64,000 nucleotides of DNA, taken from contig JAMXBD010000711.1 in the NCBI GenBank assembly GCA_024138025.1, positions 620,001 through 684,000 on the forward strand, in the 5' to 3' direction. The notes below the pieces were generated by a model. It was not told the DNA's origin, did no database searches, and saw nothing but the letters and a program-made list of their open reading frames with translations. The stretch comes from Combretum micranthum. Its lineage: Eukaryota; Streptophyta; Magnoliopsida; Myrtales; Combretaceae. Shown here piece by piece: positions 21,580-35,640 of the stretch. Position 1 is the first letter of the stretch, and every line of letters starts with the position of its first letter. Both the position numbers and the translations under genes were made by a program.

Positions 21580-24500
21580 GCTGCCTTGAACTATAATGTC
21601 TCATTTAAATTTTAATTTGATTTTTTGGCCCTAAAAAATAATTTAATTTAATTCCTAATTTTTCACTTTACATAATTGAATTGACAAAGTGAAACATAAA
21701 GGAAGTAGATAAAAGACACCATCTCATTTATTACGGATATAATACAACAAAATTCTACAGCATCAAAATGATGAATTTTAATCATATTTAGACTTCATTT
21801 ATTAGTCCAAAAAAGAGCAATCAAGAGTCAATAGACATGACATGTAAACATAAATTCAAACATGGAATGGAAGCAAGTTGTAACATGGGGTCCGCATAGA
21901 AATTAACATGCACGTATTTATTGTATCAAACAACCGAAGCTTCTAAACTATGGAGCCAAGAAATCTATTCCGAACTGAAAACAACATCGACAGCTTGAAA
22001 TTTGACAGGCACATTCAGTTTTAAGATTCTATTTGTATTATATGATTTTCATTTGTACTTGATCTATATCTCTATATTATTTGTATCTAGTCTGTTTGAT
22101 TTATTATAAGTAAAAATATCTGTGTATCATCTCTATTTGTTTTTTTACAAATAGTTTATTTAAAAATGACAAAAATGAAATATCAAAACGACTTGAAAAT
22201 AACGAATCAAATAGACCCCAATATGCTTGGCCTACATGATCATGAAAGACTAAGGCCAAAGTTTTTGAATATTTAATTTGTTTGGTTTACTTGGAATCCA
22301 CTGGTTCAATTTTCTCTTCTAACCTAACTATGAACCATCATAATTTATTAAAACCATGCCTTATTGTAGAAAAAAAAAATACCAAATTTTTCCGATTCGG
22401 TTCGATCTGATTTGGTTTCACAATTGCATCGGTTTTTTACTATTAGCACATAAACATTAAGACATAATATGGTGAGAAGGGTTATTTAATCCCAACGCTA
22501 TCTCTAGTAAATTTATCAGCCACTTCATTCAATATGACCACCATACTTGGCGATTTCAGCATATAAATCTATTAACCACTTCAATATGACTACTTTCACT
22601 TCGAGCCAATCTCACCCAATCCATGACCCACCTTCTTATTCATATCTCAACACTAAATACAAGTAGCATGAACTTTCTTTGGATTGGATAATTATTACCT
22701 CATTTTAATCAATCATACAAACACAACTAACAAGCCACAATTAAGGTAATTACCTCATTTGTTTCCAAACTTCAATTGCTCTTTATTCTTCTAGTATGTC
22801 ATATAAATTAATTATTGAATCTTATTAATGTATATAATCTATTCCTAAATTCATTTGAACTTATTCTTTAAATTATCCCAAGTTTTATATTTTTCTATTT
22901 CTATTTTTATTAAAGGGTCATGCATTATTTCTATAAGTAGACTGACTTTAAAAACTGCTTATCTAAATAACTGACTGGACAAACCAATTCGGTTGACCAA
23001 AATATAATGATAGACCTATTTCATAAATGAGTCGAAGGAATCTAAAGGTAGGCTTGCCCAAATTTTTTCCATTCAGACTATTCTAAGTTTTCTTTTTCTT
23101 TTTTTTTTTTTTTTGGATTTTTGTCCTTCTCCTACGCATATACTTTTCTAAATCTAAGACTTGGGTCATGAATTTAAGGTATTATGATAGGTGCCCATTA
23201 CATAGTAATAAATTAGGTCTTTCTTGATTAGTTAGTTATTAAAACTTGGTTTTACACGAATAATTTTTTGGCGTCAATTCCAAAACAAATTTTGGATGCA
23301 AATCCTCTTACTTTCTTTCTTTTTTTTCTGTATCAATTGAAGGATGAAACCTTTAAATAACTTTTTTTAATTTTTTTAAATGAATTAGGTTTAATTCATG
23401 ACCAATTCTCAATTGATTTATTAAGGTTCAACACTATAGAATCTATATTTATATTGTTAATAATTATCACCTTCTGCTTGCTAGGATATAGATATTCCTA
23501 ATCCCAATTTTAATAAGATAACTTATCGTTTCATATTCTTAAATTCCTAGAATCTTAGTGACTCCGGATTATGATAGAGGACTTAAGGTACATCTAAAGA
23601 ATCATAAAAGGGTCTCAATTGGAGGCGTTTCAAGTTTATTCTCCTTCTCTATTAGTGTTATCTGATCAACCTGCCTATTTAATAATTTACATTATTATTT
23701 CAAGATACTTATTATTCGGGTATGCAAGTATCCTGAATTTTATGAACTTTATCAATTTATATATAACCATTCATCATATATCATAATAAATTCATTCATT
23801 TATTTATTTAATTAGAGATTTGAGAAGAGAAAGCTTTAAATTTATTTCCCCTTACAGCAACAGGGGGATTTAAGCTTCATCTACTCCATTTAGAAAATGT
23901 CTATAGGGCTACTAGCAAACTTCAAGTAATTAGTAGTCCACAAAAGTAGTTCTCATTGTGAAACAAGTTATGAAGTGAGTGTGGATATGATTCCGGATGC
24001 AACGATCACGTGCGTACCGCGTAATGATCGCGCTACACGTGGCCTAGGGAAACAACACGTGCAAGAATGATAAGGAGAGAATCATATAGGAAGGAGGAGT
24101 AGGCAAACTCAATTGGCTCTAACACATGCGTGACAGGCGAGGAAGTTAGAAAGCATCAACCTCACTAGATACCATGAATGTCATGTGCGTTCTTGAGTGA
24201 GCCAAGTAATTGATTCACAAAAATAGAAATCCGACAGCACGATGGTGTTTGTCTAAAATTTCACCTCTCCCAATGAGGTAAGGACTCAAGATATTTATAG
24301 AGAATCTAGCCATCGATGCCGTCTATCAAATGAGATAGACGACCAATGGCTAAGATGAGTCCTTCTCATTATGGATATGAATATAGGCTCCCTTATGGAC
24401 CCAGGCCCATTGAGGCTTTCATTGTAATGTGTGTAAGCCAATGTGAGAAAGGTTAGAATTGGGTAAACCAATTTCAACGGGCCCTACTCCAAGCCTACCG

Positions 24501-25152
24501 TACCAAAACTCCCATGATCATCACAATATAATTGGATCTAACTCTCTAAGTCCTGTCACTTTAACCAAGAAAGTTAAATCCAAATAATAAATCAAGCTTA
24601 AAACCTTTATAATGAAATCCATACGTCTACAAAATGAAGGAGATGGGAGTAACAAGAAGGTAAAGACAGCAAATATAATATTTGCAATGTGCTCCAAATA
24701 TACCATTTGAATGCAACGTGTTAATGAGAGGCTAATATAGTAGATGAGTCGTCTTTGCCAATTATGGTAGATTGCACCAAAATAATTTTATGTTTTTAAC
24801 AATACTTCGTTCCATAGATTTTTCATATATGTTTGGTATAGGAAGTACTCTTTTTGAATGTTGGGATATCTGAGGTTAAAAAAAGAAAAAAAAATTGAAT
24901 TAAAAATAAAATTAGACATTGTATTTGACATTTTTGCAAGCACATTATTGCGTTTTGATTTGACAATTATATGATTTTTCTTTTATCATTTTTAGGTTAT
25001 GTTAATTCAACATGTCAGCTTTTGATTGATCCATAATAATCAATATAACAAAATAGTATTATAAAATATTTTTAACTAGTATAATATATAAATACTATAA
25101 TCTACATACATGTGAAAAAGAAAGCGCAAAATGAAATTGGTGGCCTCGTACT
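21580..25152. other. AT-rich intergenic sequence, no gene seen
   Basis: No coding signal was found on either strand. A GC-richer segment at about 23985-24500 has three ACGT-core motifs (see 24006-24062) and a minus-strand TATAAATATC near 24291-24300. It could be an old minus-strand LTR promoter end, but no partner LTR or target duplication was found. A poly-T run lies near 23099-23116. Confidence 0.5.
24006..24062. promoter_or_regulatory. Cluster of G-box/ABRE-like motifs
   Basis: TCACGTGC, ACACGTGGCC and ACACGTGC occur within about 60 bp. ACGTGGC is the classic ABRE core recognised by plant bZIP factors. No gene start is recognised nearby, so activity is unproven. Confidence 0.35.
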
Positions 25153-26018
25153 TAGACGTCGTCACGGTTCGGTTCGGGTCTGAAACTTGACCCGAATCAC
25201 CGGTTCCCGGTTCCAAAAGTGGTGGAACCAAAACCGAACCTGTGGGAGCCGGTCTAGTTCCCGGTTCTTAGGAACCGCAAGTTCCCACGGTTTGGTTGCG
25301 GTTCTAGAAGAACCGGAAACCATGAAAAAAATAAAAAATCAATTAAATAATTTACTTAATTTAACTAAGGAAAAATGCAAAATAAATTTTTAACTTGAAA
25401 TAACATTGAGCCTAACAATAATTGTTCATAGCATTAGTTAAAAGAAATTGTATAATTATGTATTTATTTATATACAATCACTTGCACCTTTTTAGTTGTT
25501 ATATTAACAATGTGACACTATAAAATATTCAAAGATATAAATAATTCTCAATAACAAAAAACGAATCACAATTGTTAAGAAAGAAAGTCTACTTTGATTA
25601 GAAGTCTGCATAAATTTAACAATATATTATTTGAAATGTATTTATTACTTGTGTGTTTAATAATAACACATTAAATATTGTGAATAGGAAATAAATTTTT
25701 TATTGTTTATGCAAAAGTAGTTTTAAATATTTATTTTATAATTACAATTTTTTATAATTTTCTTTTCTTTTTTTTTATTTTTTTTTATAATTTTTATGGT
25801 GTAGAACCGTTGGTTCTGCCGGTTCTACCGGTCTTGAATCGATGGTTCTAAAACCGCCGGTCATGTGGTTTTTAAGGATGGAACTGTAAAAATCCGTCAG
25901 AACCGACGGGTCCTTTATCGGTTCAAACCCCCCATTCCCAGGCCGGTTCCCGGTTCAGGAACCGCCGGTGACGGGTCAGGTCAGTTCTAGGTTCGGAATC
26001 GACCCATGATGATGTCTA
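25153..26018. mobile_element. hAT-type MITE with 8 bp target duplication
   Basis: An 866 bp element is flanked by perfect copies of CTCGTACT (25145-25152 and 26019-26026). Terminal inverted repeats are TAGACGTCGTCACGG on the left and the complement of TAGACATCATCATGG on the right. Subterminal regions are packed with GGTTCCGG/CCGGTTCC-type motifs in both orientations around an AT-rich core. No transposase is encoded. The 8 bp duplication and TA-starting ends fit the hAT superfamily. Confidence 0.88.
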
Positions 26019-26026
26019 CTCGTACT

Positions 26027-29000
26027 GGCCGCCCCACGTAATATTGACACAAAAGAGATACTCAATTGAATATGATATGTTTTCTAGATATAATATTTGA
26101 GTATGATATTTCAAAAGGAAAATAACCCAGGCTCAAATTATCAATCGGCGTTGTTATCATGACCAAGAAAATATGACATGGTCTGGACCTAAGCAGGTTC
26201 TAAAAAGACTCTAAAGGTCTCGAAAACCATCTAGAGAAGGTTTAAACCAATTGATACTTCAAAGGAGACTTTTAGTAGGTTAATTGTTCATATGGGCTGG
26301 TTCAGAGAATCCTAAAAACCACACACAAAAGGGCATTAACCGCGATCGAGATAATGAAGGGGTTTGCACTTGCTTTATTATATCAATACAAATACATATC
26401 ACTTTTTTTATACTAACTTGCATAATTTTTATTATTTATTTATGTTATCCTTTTAAATATCATCCTTGATTATTATACTGGCACTATATCCAAAAGTAAA
26501 ATAATGACCTTCATTATAGCCTTAAATTAAATCAAAGCTCATTATGAGTTTTTCTTTTTCAATATTATATTTTACACTTTGATAAGTGAGCTGTGGCTGG
26601 ATTGGCCTTTTACATGATTAATTCGACAGTTTAGTATGGGTTGACTAATTGAGTATTATATAACTTTGTTTTACAGGTTTTGTATATATGTGAATACATG
26701 ATATTGGCAGGTTTTTTGAAGGATTGGTGGATAGCTAGCTTGCAACATATTGTATGAAAATATATATTTTTTTCCATTTTCAGTAAAAACATATAAATAA
26801 ATTTCAAAAATATAAAATGCCGGAAGCAAAATCTACTTCTACCAATTAAATTTTTGAAACCATTTCCTTATCAAATGGTTGATTGGAAGGATAAATCAAG
26901 AGGAAGCCAATAGAGATCCAGTCCCTCAAACTTAGAAACAAACTTATTATTATAAATATCTAATTAGAAATAGAATATTTTATCTTTTATTTTTTAATAA
27001 AAAACAAATTCACCCCCAATGATACCATCCTGCGTTCATCCCTGAGTGATTGTATAAATTATCACAAGGTTGAGACCAGAAGAGATCACAATGTCACATG
27101 ATAGCTTTAGCCTTTATGTAATCTCCAAATTCTAGTCCTTTTCCCCCCACCATTTTTTGTTGATCTCATTAAAGAATATTTCTATAGTATTTTAAGTGTT
27201 GTACTTAAAATGTATTGATGCATGTCATACGTAGCTTTAACTATCTATTTTACATGACATAAAGATATATACTTTGTCGACTGTCTAGTGGAAGATAATA
27301 GCATACGCAAATTCAATATATTGTTCATGATGTTCCAATTGCTACCCATAAGTGATTACAAAAGTTTATAAGTGCTTAATTTCTTTTATTTACTATACTT
27401 ATTATTAAATAATTCATTGTGGAATTTTCTTCGATCATCTTTATTCATAATCATCTTTATGGGATTCTTAATAAAGCTCCAAACAAGAACAGCCACTTGA
27501 ACCCAGCTCGTTTTAAATTTAAATCAGATCAAACTCAACTAGAAAACAAGTTGAGATCGAACTCCGATTTAAAATCATGAATACCGCAATAGGCTTGAAA
27601 AGAAGCTTACTAATAGGCCTGATCTGTAAGTTATATATATTATTATATTATATATAAATATATAACTGAAAATAAAAATGATTTCTAATTAATATATATA
27701 CATATATAGTGTACAACTCTTATCTATTGTTTTTAGATTCAGTAAAAATCAAAAATATGACAAACTTAATAGAAATTTTCCTTAATTATTGCACTTCATT
27801 TGCCTCTTTATTTATATAATATAGAGAACGATTGTTAATTATATAATACATATGGATTTGATTCTTTAGGTTATGTGACTGGGCATAAAGAGTCTATTAT
27901 ATGTTTTAGGGTGATTTAAGAGGATTTGGTCTAGCTAGTAGCTATAAGTAAGGATCATTGAACCATTCTATCCACTGTCAACATTCATCAGAGAAGCTCA
28001 TGCACTTAAAAGAGACTCATAAACCTAAGTTTAAAATAAGCCCGTGAAAGATTTATTAATGAAAGGACTTATCTTAACTGTTAACATTCTGTGCAATCTA
28101 ATAAAAGTTGTCAACAGCCAAACTCTATAAATACAACAAGGTTATTCTCATTTGGCAAATTTCAAAGATTCAGAGAACCATCATTGTGCTACCAAATTGT
28201 TATCTTGGAGATCAAATAGGACTCTGAGCAAAGAATGCATTATCTCTTTCCTAGAACTATAAGGTTGATGTTATATAGTTCCTCCACCTATACACTTGCT
28301 TTCAAGCTCTCTAAGATTACTTACTCCTCTTCCATACCCTCTCTTATTAAGTCATCCTTACATCTTATTATCCAATCATTCCTCTAAATGAGTTTAACTT
28401 AAGCTTTAATTTCATACTCAATAAAAAGCACAACTTTAACCCAAGCTCTATTTATAAATAATCAAATCTCTAAAACTCGAAATAAAGTTCGTTTGTCTAA
28501 AGAGCTCGAACTTCTACCTAATATTTTAGACTTAATAAAAAATTCGACTTGAATTCAAGCTTAATAATTATTAAATAAGTCAAGTCTAAATTTTCAAAAG
28601 CTCAACTTAGTTTATCTTATTTACAACTCTAATTTTGAAGGTGGCAGCAAATTCTCACTGCTCCAAATCCCTCCAATTTATTTGTAAGTACTTAACTAAA
28701 ATTTCCTGGCAATAGTTATTTCCCTTCAACCCAAGGTAGTAGATTCTTATTACATTTTAAAACCCGGGATAAGACTGAGATTGACAAGTCTTTTTCATGG
28801 CTGTAATCCCTTTAAGACACGATTCATGGTACGCCTTTCCTAGGTCAAGTCCACCAATGAACATGCTTTTAAATGTGGACGACAAAATCTGCATCTCTAA
28901 CCGTGATTTCAAGAACTTCTTCAGCGTGAGCTGTCGCAATGTTATTAGGGGGAAAGAAACCATAAATGCTTATACACTAGAGAGAAGACTTTCCTTACTG

Positions 29001-29319
29001 ACCATAAGTTTTTAAGAAGCTTCTGGAGGCAATACTGTAAATCTTTTTTTTTTTTTTTTTGCCATTAAGAAGGAAAAAGTCTTTCTATTTGGGGCCACTG
29101 GAAAAATCAGAAGTCGGCGATTGAATGATAACGTTTCGGAAACAGTATGAACGCAAAGTCCTTCCAATGAAAAAATGTGCTACAGACAAGCGCGACGACC
29201 TAGGAGCGAGCTTCTTTTCTATTTTGGCGTCTCTTGGTGGGAGTTACTCGAGAAAAACTTGGTGTAAGACACCATATTCTGTCCTAATTTTAGGACATGA
29301 CTCATCACTGTTGGATTAA
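26027..29319. other. Intergenic sequence, no supported gene
   Basis: Mostly AT-rich with no convincing coding region. The stretch 27470-28640 contains repeated AGCTCGAAC/AAGCTC-type motifs typical of old MITE remnants, but no ends were resolved. Around 28757-29015 both strands hold short open frames (68 and 72 codons) in less AT-rich sequence; neither was recognised. Confidence 0.5.
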
Positions 29320-31290
29320 GATGAATAGATTATGGCCGTTGGATTCTATTCTGATAATATTGTTTGATTATGATAGGATAGTCTGGTAGTTTCGATCCTA
29401 TTCTGGTATATAGTAATATTATCCTATTGTAATAGAACAGTCGTATTCTGGTAAGTCACTAGAAATGATATCCTCTATCTCATAATTTTATTGTATTATG
29501 GTAGTTTCAGTCATATTCTAGTAACATTATTCTATTATGATATAATAGTTGTATTATGGTAGTTTTGGTCAAATTTTGGTATGTTGTAACATTATTCTAT
29601 TATGGTAAAATAGTCGTATTGTGGTAAGTAACTATGAACGATATCTTCTATATCATAATTTTGTCATATTCTAGTAGTTTCTGTCTTATTCCGATGTGTG
29701 GTAACATTGCTCTATTGTGATAGAATGGTGGTATAGTAAGTAACTTTTCCATGATATATTGTACATATAATATTGTCATATTTTGATAGATTATGTCTTA
29801 TTTTGGTATGTGGTAACATTGCTCTATCGTGGTAGAATAATCGTATTCTGGTAAGTAACTTTTCCATGATATATTGTACAGTGTAATTTTATCGCATTCA
29901 GGTAGTTTTGATCCTATTCTAGTATGTTGTAACATTGTTCTATTGTGATCCTATTCTAGTATGTGTAACATTGTTCTATTGTGATAGAATAGTCGTACAC
30001 TGATGAGTCACTATGAATGATATCTTCTATCTCGTAATTTTGTCGTATTATGGTAGTTTCGATCATATTCTGGTAATATTGTTCTAATGTAGTAGAATCG
30101 TTGTATTATGTAGTTTTGGTCATATTCTGATATGTCGTAATATTATTCTATTGTGATAGAATAATCATATCCTGATAAGTAAATTTTCCACCATATCTTC
30201 TATCTCGTAATTTTGTCATATTGTGATAGTTTCAGTCATATTTTGATATATAGTAATAATGTTCTATTATGGTATAATGATCGTATTCTAGTAAGTAACT
30301 ATAGATGATATCTTCTATCTCATAATTTTATCGTATTCCGGTAGTTTCTATCATATTCTAATATGTGGTAACATTACTCTATTGTGATAGAATAGTAGTA
30401 TTTTAGTAAGTAACTTTCCATGATATATTATATATCGTAAAATTGTTGTATTCTGATAGTTTATGTCCTATTCTCGTATGTGGCAACATTGCTCTATTGT
30501 CGTAGATAGTCTTATTCTGGTAAGTAACTTTTCCACGATATATTATACATCGTAATTTTGTCTCATTTTGGTAGTTGAGGTCCTATTCTAGTAATATTAC
30601 TGTATTGTGGTAGAAGAGTATATTATGGTAGTTTTGGTCATATGCTGGTATGTTGTAACATTGTTCTATTATGGTAGAATAATCGTATTTTGATAAATCA
30701 CTATAAATAATATCGTCTATCTCGTAATTTTATCATATTGTGGTAGTTCTGGTCATATTCTAGAATGTGGTAATAATGTTCTATTGTGGTAAAAGGTCAT
30801 ATTATGGTAAGTAAATTTTACACGATATCTTCTATCTCATAATCTTATTATATTCTGATAGTTTTTGTCCTATTCTGGTATGTGATAATATTATTCTATA
30901 GTATAATAGTCGTATTTTGGTAAATAACTTTTCCACGATATATTGTATATCGTAATTTTGTCACATTCTGATAGTTTCAGTCCTGTTCTGGTATGCCGTA
31001 ACATTATTCTATTATGGTAGAATAGCCATATTATGGTAAGTAAATTTTCCACAATATCTTCTATCTTATAATTTTATCCTATTGTAGTAGTTTCAGTCAT
31101 ATTCTGGTATGTTGTAACAATGTTTTATTATGGTAGAATGGTCGTATTCTAGTAATTTAATCCTATTTTAGTATGTGGTAACATTGTTCTATTGTGGTCG
31201 AATAATCATAATCTGATAAGTAACTATGAACGATATCTTTTATCTCGTAATTTTATCGTATTATGGTAGTTTCAGTCATATTCGGTCATA
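29320..31290. repeat. Minisatellite array 1, TATTCTGGTA-rich, period about 110-170 bp
   Basis: About 2 kb consists of diverged tandem units. Each contains segments close to TCGTATTCTGGTAAGTAACT, CATGATATATTGTACATCGT, GTCATATTCTGGTAGTTT and TGTGGTAACATTGTTCTATT. Spacing between successive AAGTAAC landmarks is mostly 113-125 bp, with some 150-172 bp units carrying an extra TATTATGGTAGTTTTGGTCA segment. About 14-16 units are present. Confidence 0.85.
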
Positions 31291-31394
31291 TCCTAATTAT
31301 AGGTCTCAGTTGAGCGACTTACGCCAAGTCTATCCCGAATTACTTGCATTTAGTAGTAGTACGAAAACTTCTAGGGAAATCTTTTTTAAATCTA

Positions 31395-32175
31395 CCATAA
31401 ATATTATTTTTTTATTGACCTACACTTTTGAAATATATCATGATCTACCACACACATGACTTTTTTTTACTGACCTACCACTTTTCGAAACATAACATGA
31501 CCTACCAAACCTACAACTTTTGTTACTGATCTACTAGATCTAACACTTTTCGAAACATAACATGACTTACTATATCAACAACTTTCTTACTACCTACCAC
31601 TTTCAAAACATATCATGACCTCCAGACCTACAACTTTTCTTACTGACCTACCACTTTTCAAAACATAACATGACCTACCAAACTTATGACTTCTCTTACT
31701 GGCCTACCACACCTCAACTTTCTTACTAGCCTACCACTTTCGAAACATATGATAATCTATCATATCTACAACTTTTCTTATTGACTTACTACTTTTCTAA
31801 ACATAACATGACCTGCCAGACCTATGACTTTTCTTACTGACCTATCACTTTCGAAACATATCATGACCTACTATATCTATGACTTTCTTACTGACCTGCC
31901 ACTTTCGAAACATAACATGACTTACCATACCTACAACCTTCTTATGAATTACAACTTTTCGAAATATAATATGACCTACAACACCTACAACTTTCTTACT
32001 GACCTATCATTTTTCGAAACATAACATGACCTACTACACCTACGACTTTCTTACTATCCTATCACTTTTTGAAACATAACATGACTTACCAAACTTACGA
32101 CTTTCTTATTGATCTGCCATTTTGCGAAACATAACATGACCTATCAAACCTACGATTTTTCTTACGAACCTAATA
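31395..32175. repeat. Minisatellite array 2, period about 55-60 bp
   Basis: Thirteen or so units combine CTTACTGACCTACCACTTTT, CGAAACATAACATGACCTAC and CAAACCTACGACTTTT. It begins about 100 bp after array 1 ends and has an unrelated unit. Short frames within it are repeat artefacts. Confidence 0.85.
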
Positions 32176-34929
32176 CTAGTTTACTTTTTTACCAATTTAC
32201 CCGGTCATGACTTCCCAAGAAGTCTTCGTTCATTAACTTGACGCAAGTTTTTCCAGTCTCTTGGTTCCATGTAGATTATGTAATTTTAGTCCTTTGATTC
32301 GTCCAATTTACAGATACAAATGTAATAATTCTAACTACTAAAATACAAACATAAAACCACATCTAAATATACAATTTTGGTTTTAATAAATGTGATTTTA
32401 AAATTTTAATACATTATAAAATCGAATATTAAATGCAATTTACTAAAATAAAAAATAAAATATTATCTTTAATATACTATTTTGAAAATTTTATATTTAA
32501 CATGCGATTTTAAAATTTCAGTACATTGCATAAATGTATGATTTATTATAAACAGAAAGTTTCATTACTTCTTTAAAAATCATAAAAATCGCATGTAAAA
32601 CATACAATAATTGTAAAAAAGATCAAATCGCATCTTTTACATACGAATTTAGATCGGTATTTGGGTAATAATTATTATGTAAATTAGTATTTGTGTAAAT
32701 AATTTTTTGACAGATCAGTAAACCGATAATTTTCTCTATATAATAATAATAATAATATAAAAGGCATAATCTATAAGTAATATGGTATTACAAAAATTTT
32801 ATGGTATGCCTATAAGGACCAGGGGATACTAGAATTTATTAACTTTTACTACATAAAGCCTAAAATTATTCAAATTCTTATATTAAAACAACTCGATATT
32901 TATAACCATAACACAAGTAACTACACACACACATAAACATATGCACAGGTGGGGTCTACTCATAACCTGCCCTAAACTGTCATCGATTGATTAGACTCAT
33001 CTATCCAGCCCAATCATACAACTCATGACACATTGGTCGACTCGACAAGTAGCTGGATCATAAGCAGGTCCACCCCGCCGACTGTCAACTCACCAAGTCA
33101 AGCAGGTGAAAAACTTAAAGAAAAAACATTGACTCCGATTTAAAAATAAGACAAAAAAAAATTCATAGATCGGTGGGCCTTGGCCCAACTCAACACAACT
33201 TGTGTCAAGCTAGGATGATTCTGAGTCAATGTAACCCTGGCCTGTGAACCGGCAGAGTCGAGCCAAGTGATAGCACAGCGCCGATGCCTACACACTCACG
33301 TGTTTGTGTTGACTAAAAATAAATGCAACTTTTATTGTAATATATATATATATATATATATATATATCAAATTAAGGGTTAATATCACAAATGATACATA
33401 AATTTTAACAAAATATGCAATTAAATACCTGAATCCAAAAATTAATCAATTCAATACCTAAACTTTAAAATTGATCAATTTTGTACTTAAAAAATCTTTT
33501 CATGCATGCCAACAACGCCTTCATGATATTGATTAGCATATAGAAAAAGTAATTGCACGTACGGAATTGAGCGATTGATCAATTTCTGAATATAGATTCT
33601 AAATTAATCAATTTCAAAGTTTAAGTAACTAATTGCATATTTTGATAAAATTTAACAATCATTCACAATATTTACCCTAAATCTAATGACATCCTTTAAT
33701 AAAAAAAATATATATTGAGAACTAAAAACAAAAAAAAGGAAAAATAAGATAAACATAAAATCTAATAGATAATGTAAAACCTAATAGAAATAAGCTTAAA
33801 ACCTAACTTATTATATATGCGTGCGCATGCACGTATCTATTTTGCTGCTATTTAAAAGAAAATTCACATTTTCTTTCTTTAATTATTTTTCCTATTTCCT
33901 TTTAAATTTTTATTACTTTAATAATTTCATATTTGTATGTAATTATCATAGTTAAATAAAATTATTAATATATTGATGGGAATTAGTATTTACGACAAGT
34001 TGGCCTTGATGTTCATTGAACCATGGATAATTGTTATATTATTAGAGTTTCATAAAGATGGTCAACACAACCCAAAATATAATAATTTACTTGTATATAT
34101 GCGCTTATAGATGTTTGTGTGTATGTGTGTGTGCATGAAAATAAATCAATCTTTTATACCAAAGTCGCTAACATATTACATATATTCATGCATATGGTCC
34201 GAATTCGAAATGAATACGACTTCCATGCAAAGGGGAGCCGAGCTCGCACCAAACTCTAAGTAAGCTCCTAAATTTGATTTCATTATAAAGATCTAATTCA
34301 TGCTAATTATGAAAATAATCCTTAAACCAAAATCAAACCTCTGCCTCTAGAACAAGAATGCCAAATAATAATACTAAATAGGCATTTCATTGATACGGAA
34401 TATAACTACGTATTACAAGAGTTTGTTTTTTTGCCATTTTACATGGCATGGTTGCTGGCAAAGGGAATTTGGAGGACCACACACAATACAAGGAGAAAAA
34501 GTGTTTCAATTGATTGTAAATGGAAAATTAGAAAATCACCAAACCATACAAAATCAATTAAGCTAATTTGAAATTATAATTAATTGAAAAATCAACATGC
34601 ACTAATTAAAAATAATTTATTAAGGTTCATTGAGTTGGAATTGGTTGAAAAATCAAGGTCATTCTCAAACCAAGAAATTAGTTAGATGACGTATGGTTGA
34701 TTATATGTAATAATATATCAATACTCCTATCTTGATTCAAATTATCAAAAATTGATAGGATATGTACCATGATGCATATAAACTGGTTTGGGATTTAATT
34801 AAACTTGATATATTAATTTAAACCTAGTAGTATAACTGGATTATATATATTTTTTATGCATATGATCTTTTTTATATGTAGGTGAGACATCGATAAAAAT
34901 TGTTTCCTTAATATTAAAGATGATATATC
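32176..34929. other. AT-rich intergenic sequence
   Basis: No gene seen. It includes a (TA)n microsatellite at about 33341-33368 and a GC-richer patch at 32945-33300 with GGTCGAC/GTCGACT-like motifs that may be a MITE remnant without resolvable ends. Confidence 0.5.
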
Positions 34930-35640
34930 TATATCCTCTTGGTCAGGTAGACAAAGGCATGGACCGGATAGAATCGTCAACCCAACCAAGACCGTCACTT
35001 GTAGGTCATGGCCCGTGGCTCAGCCTAGCCATACGGGTCATGACCTGCCAGCCAACCTATTGGTTTGGCAGGTCAAGGCTGGTTCAAGGCCTTAACTCAT
35101 CATCCCAACGAGTAGGGTGAGTCAAAATAAAAAATATATATATATAAATTAATAAAAACAAGCAAAAAAATAAGAAATACATATTTAAACTCATTTTAAT
35201 GTGAATAGATAGTATTTATTATGAAATTATCTTCTTATTTTTTTACCTTTATTTGTTCAAGACTTTAAATACGCTTTTTTAGCTCAAGTGTGTGTACTTT
35301 AAAGTAATTTTCCTATTCAAGTGCGTTTTTTTTATAAATTTTTCTTATTTTGCATAAGTTTATAATTTAAAATCCTCCATATGTCTATTGTATGATGATT
35401 TGATTATGTGTTTTTTTTATCAATTTATTTAAAAATTTTACAAAAAAATTCTAAAAATCATTTACGATTCAAGGACCATGAACCGGTCCTGAACCGACCA
35501 TTCAAACCAACTTAGCCCGGCCCTTCATGGCCATGGGCTGGTTTCGGTTCAACCATAGCCTGAATCGTGGTCCGACGGTTCTGGACTGGTTCGGAGTCAA
35601 TTCAACCCAGCGCTGATGGCTAGTCGTAGAGATGTAACCG
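34930..35640. mobile_element. Possible hAT-like MITE remnant
   Basis: GC-rich subterminal segments (34950-35115 and 35465-35625) with GGTTCGGTT/CCGGTCCTG-type motifs in opposite orientations flank an AT-rich core, as in the element at 25153. No clean terminal repeat or target duplication was found, so ends are approximate and the assignment is tentative. Confidence 0.35.
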
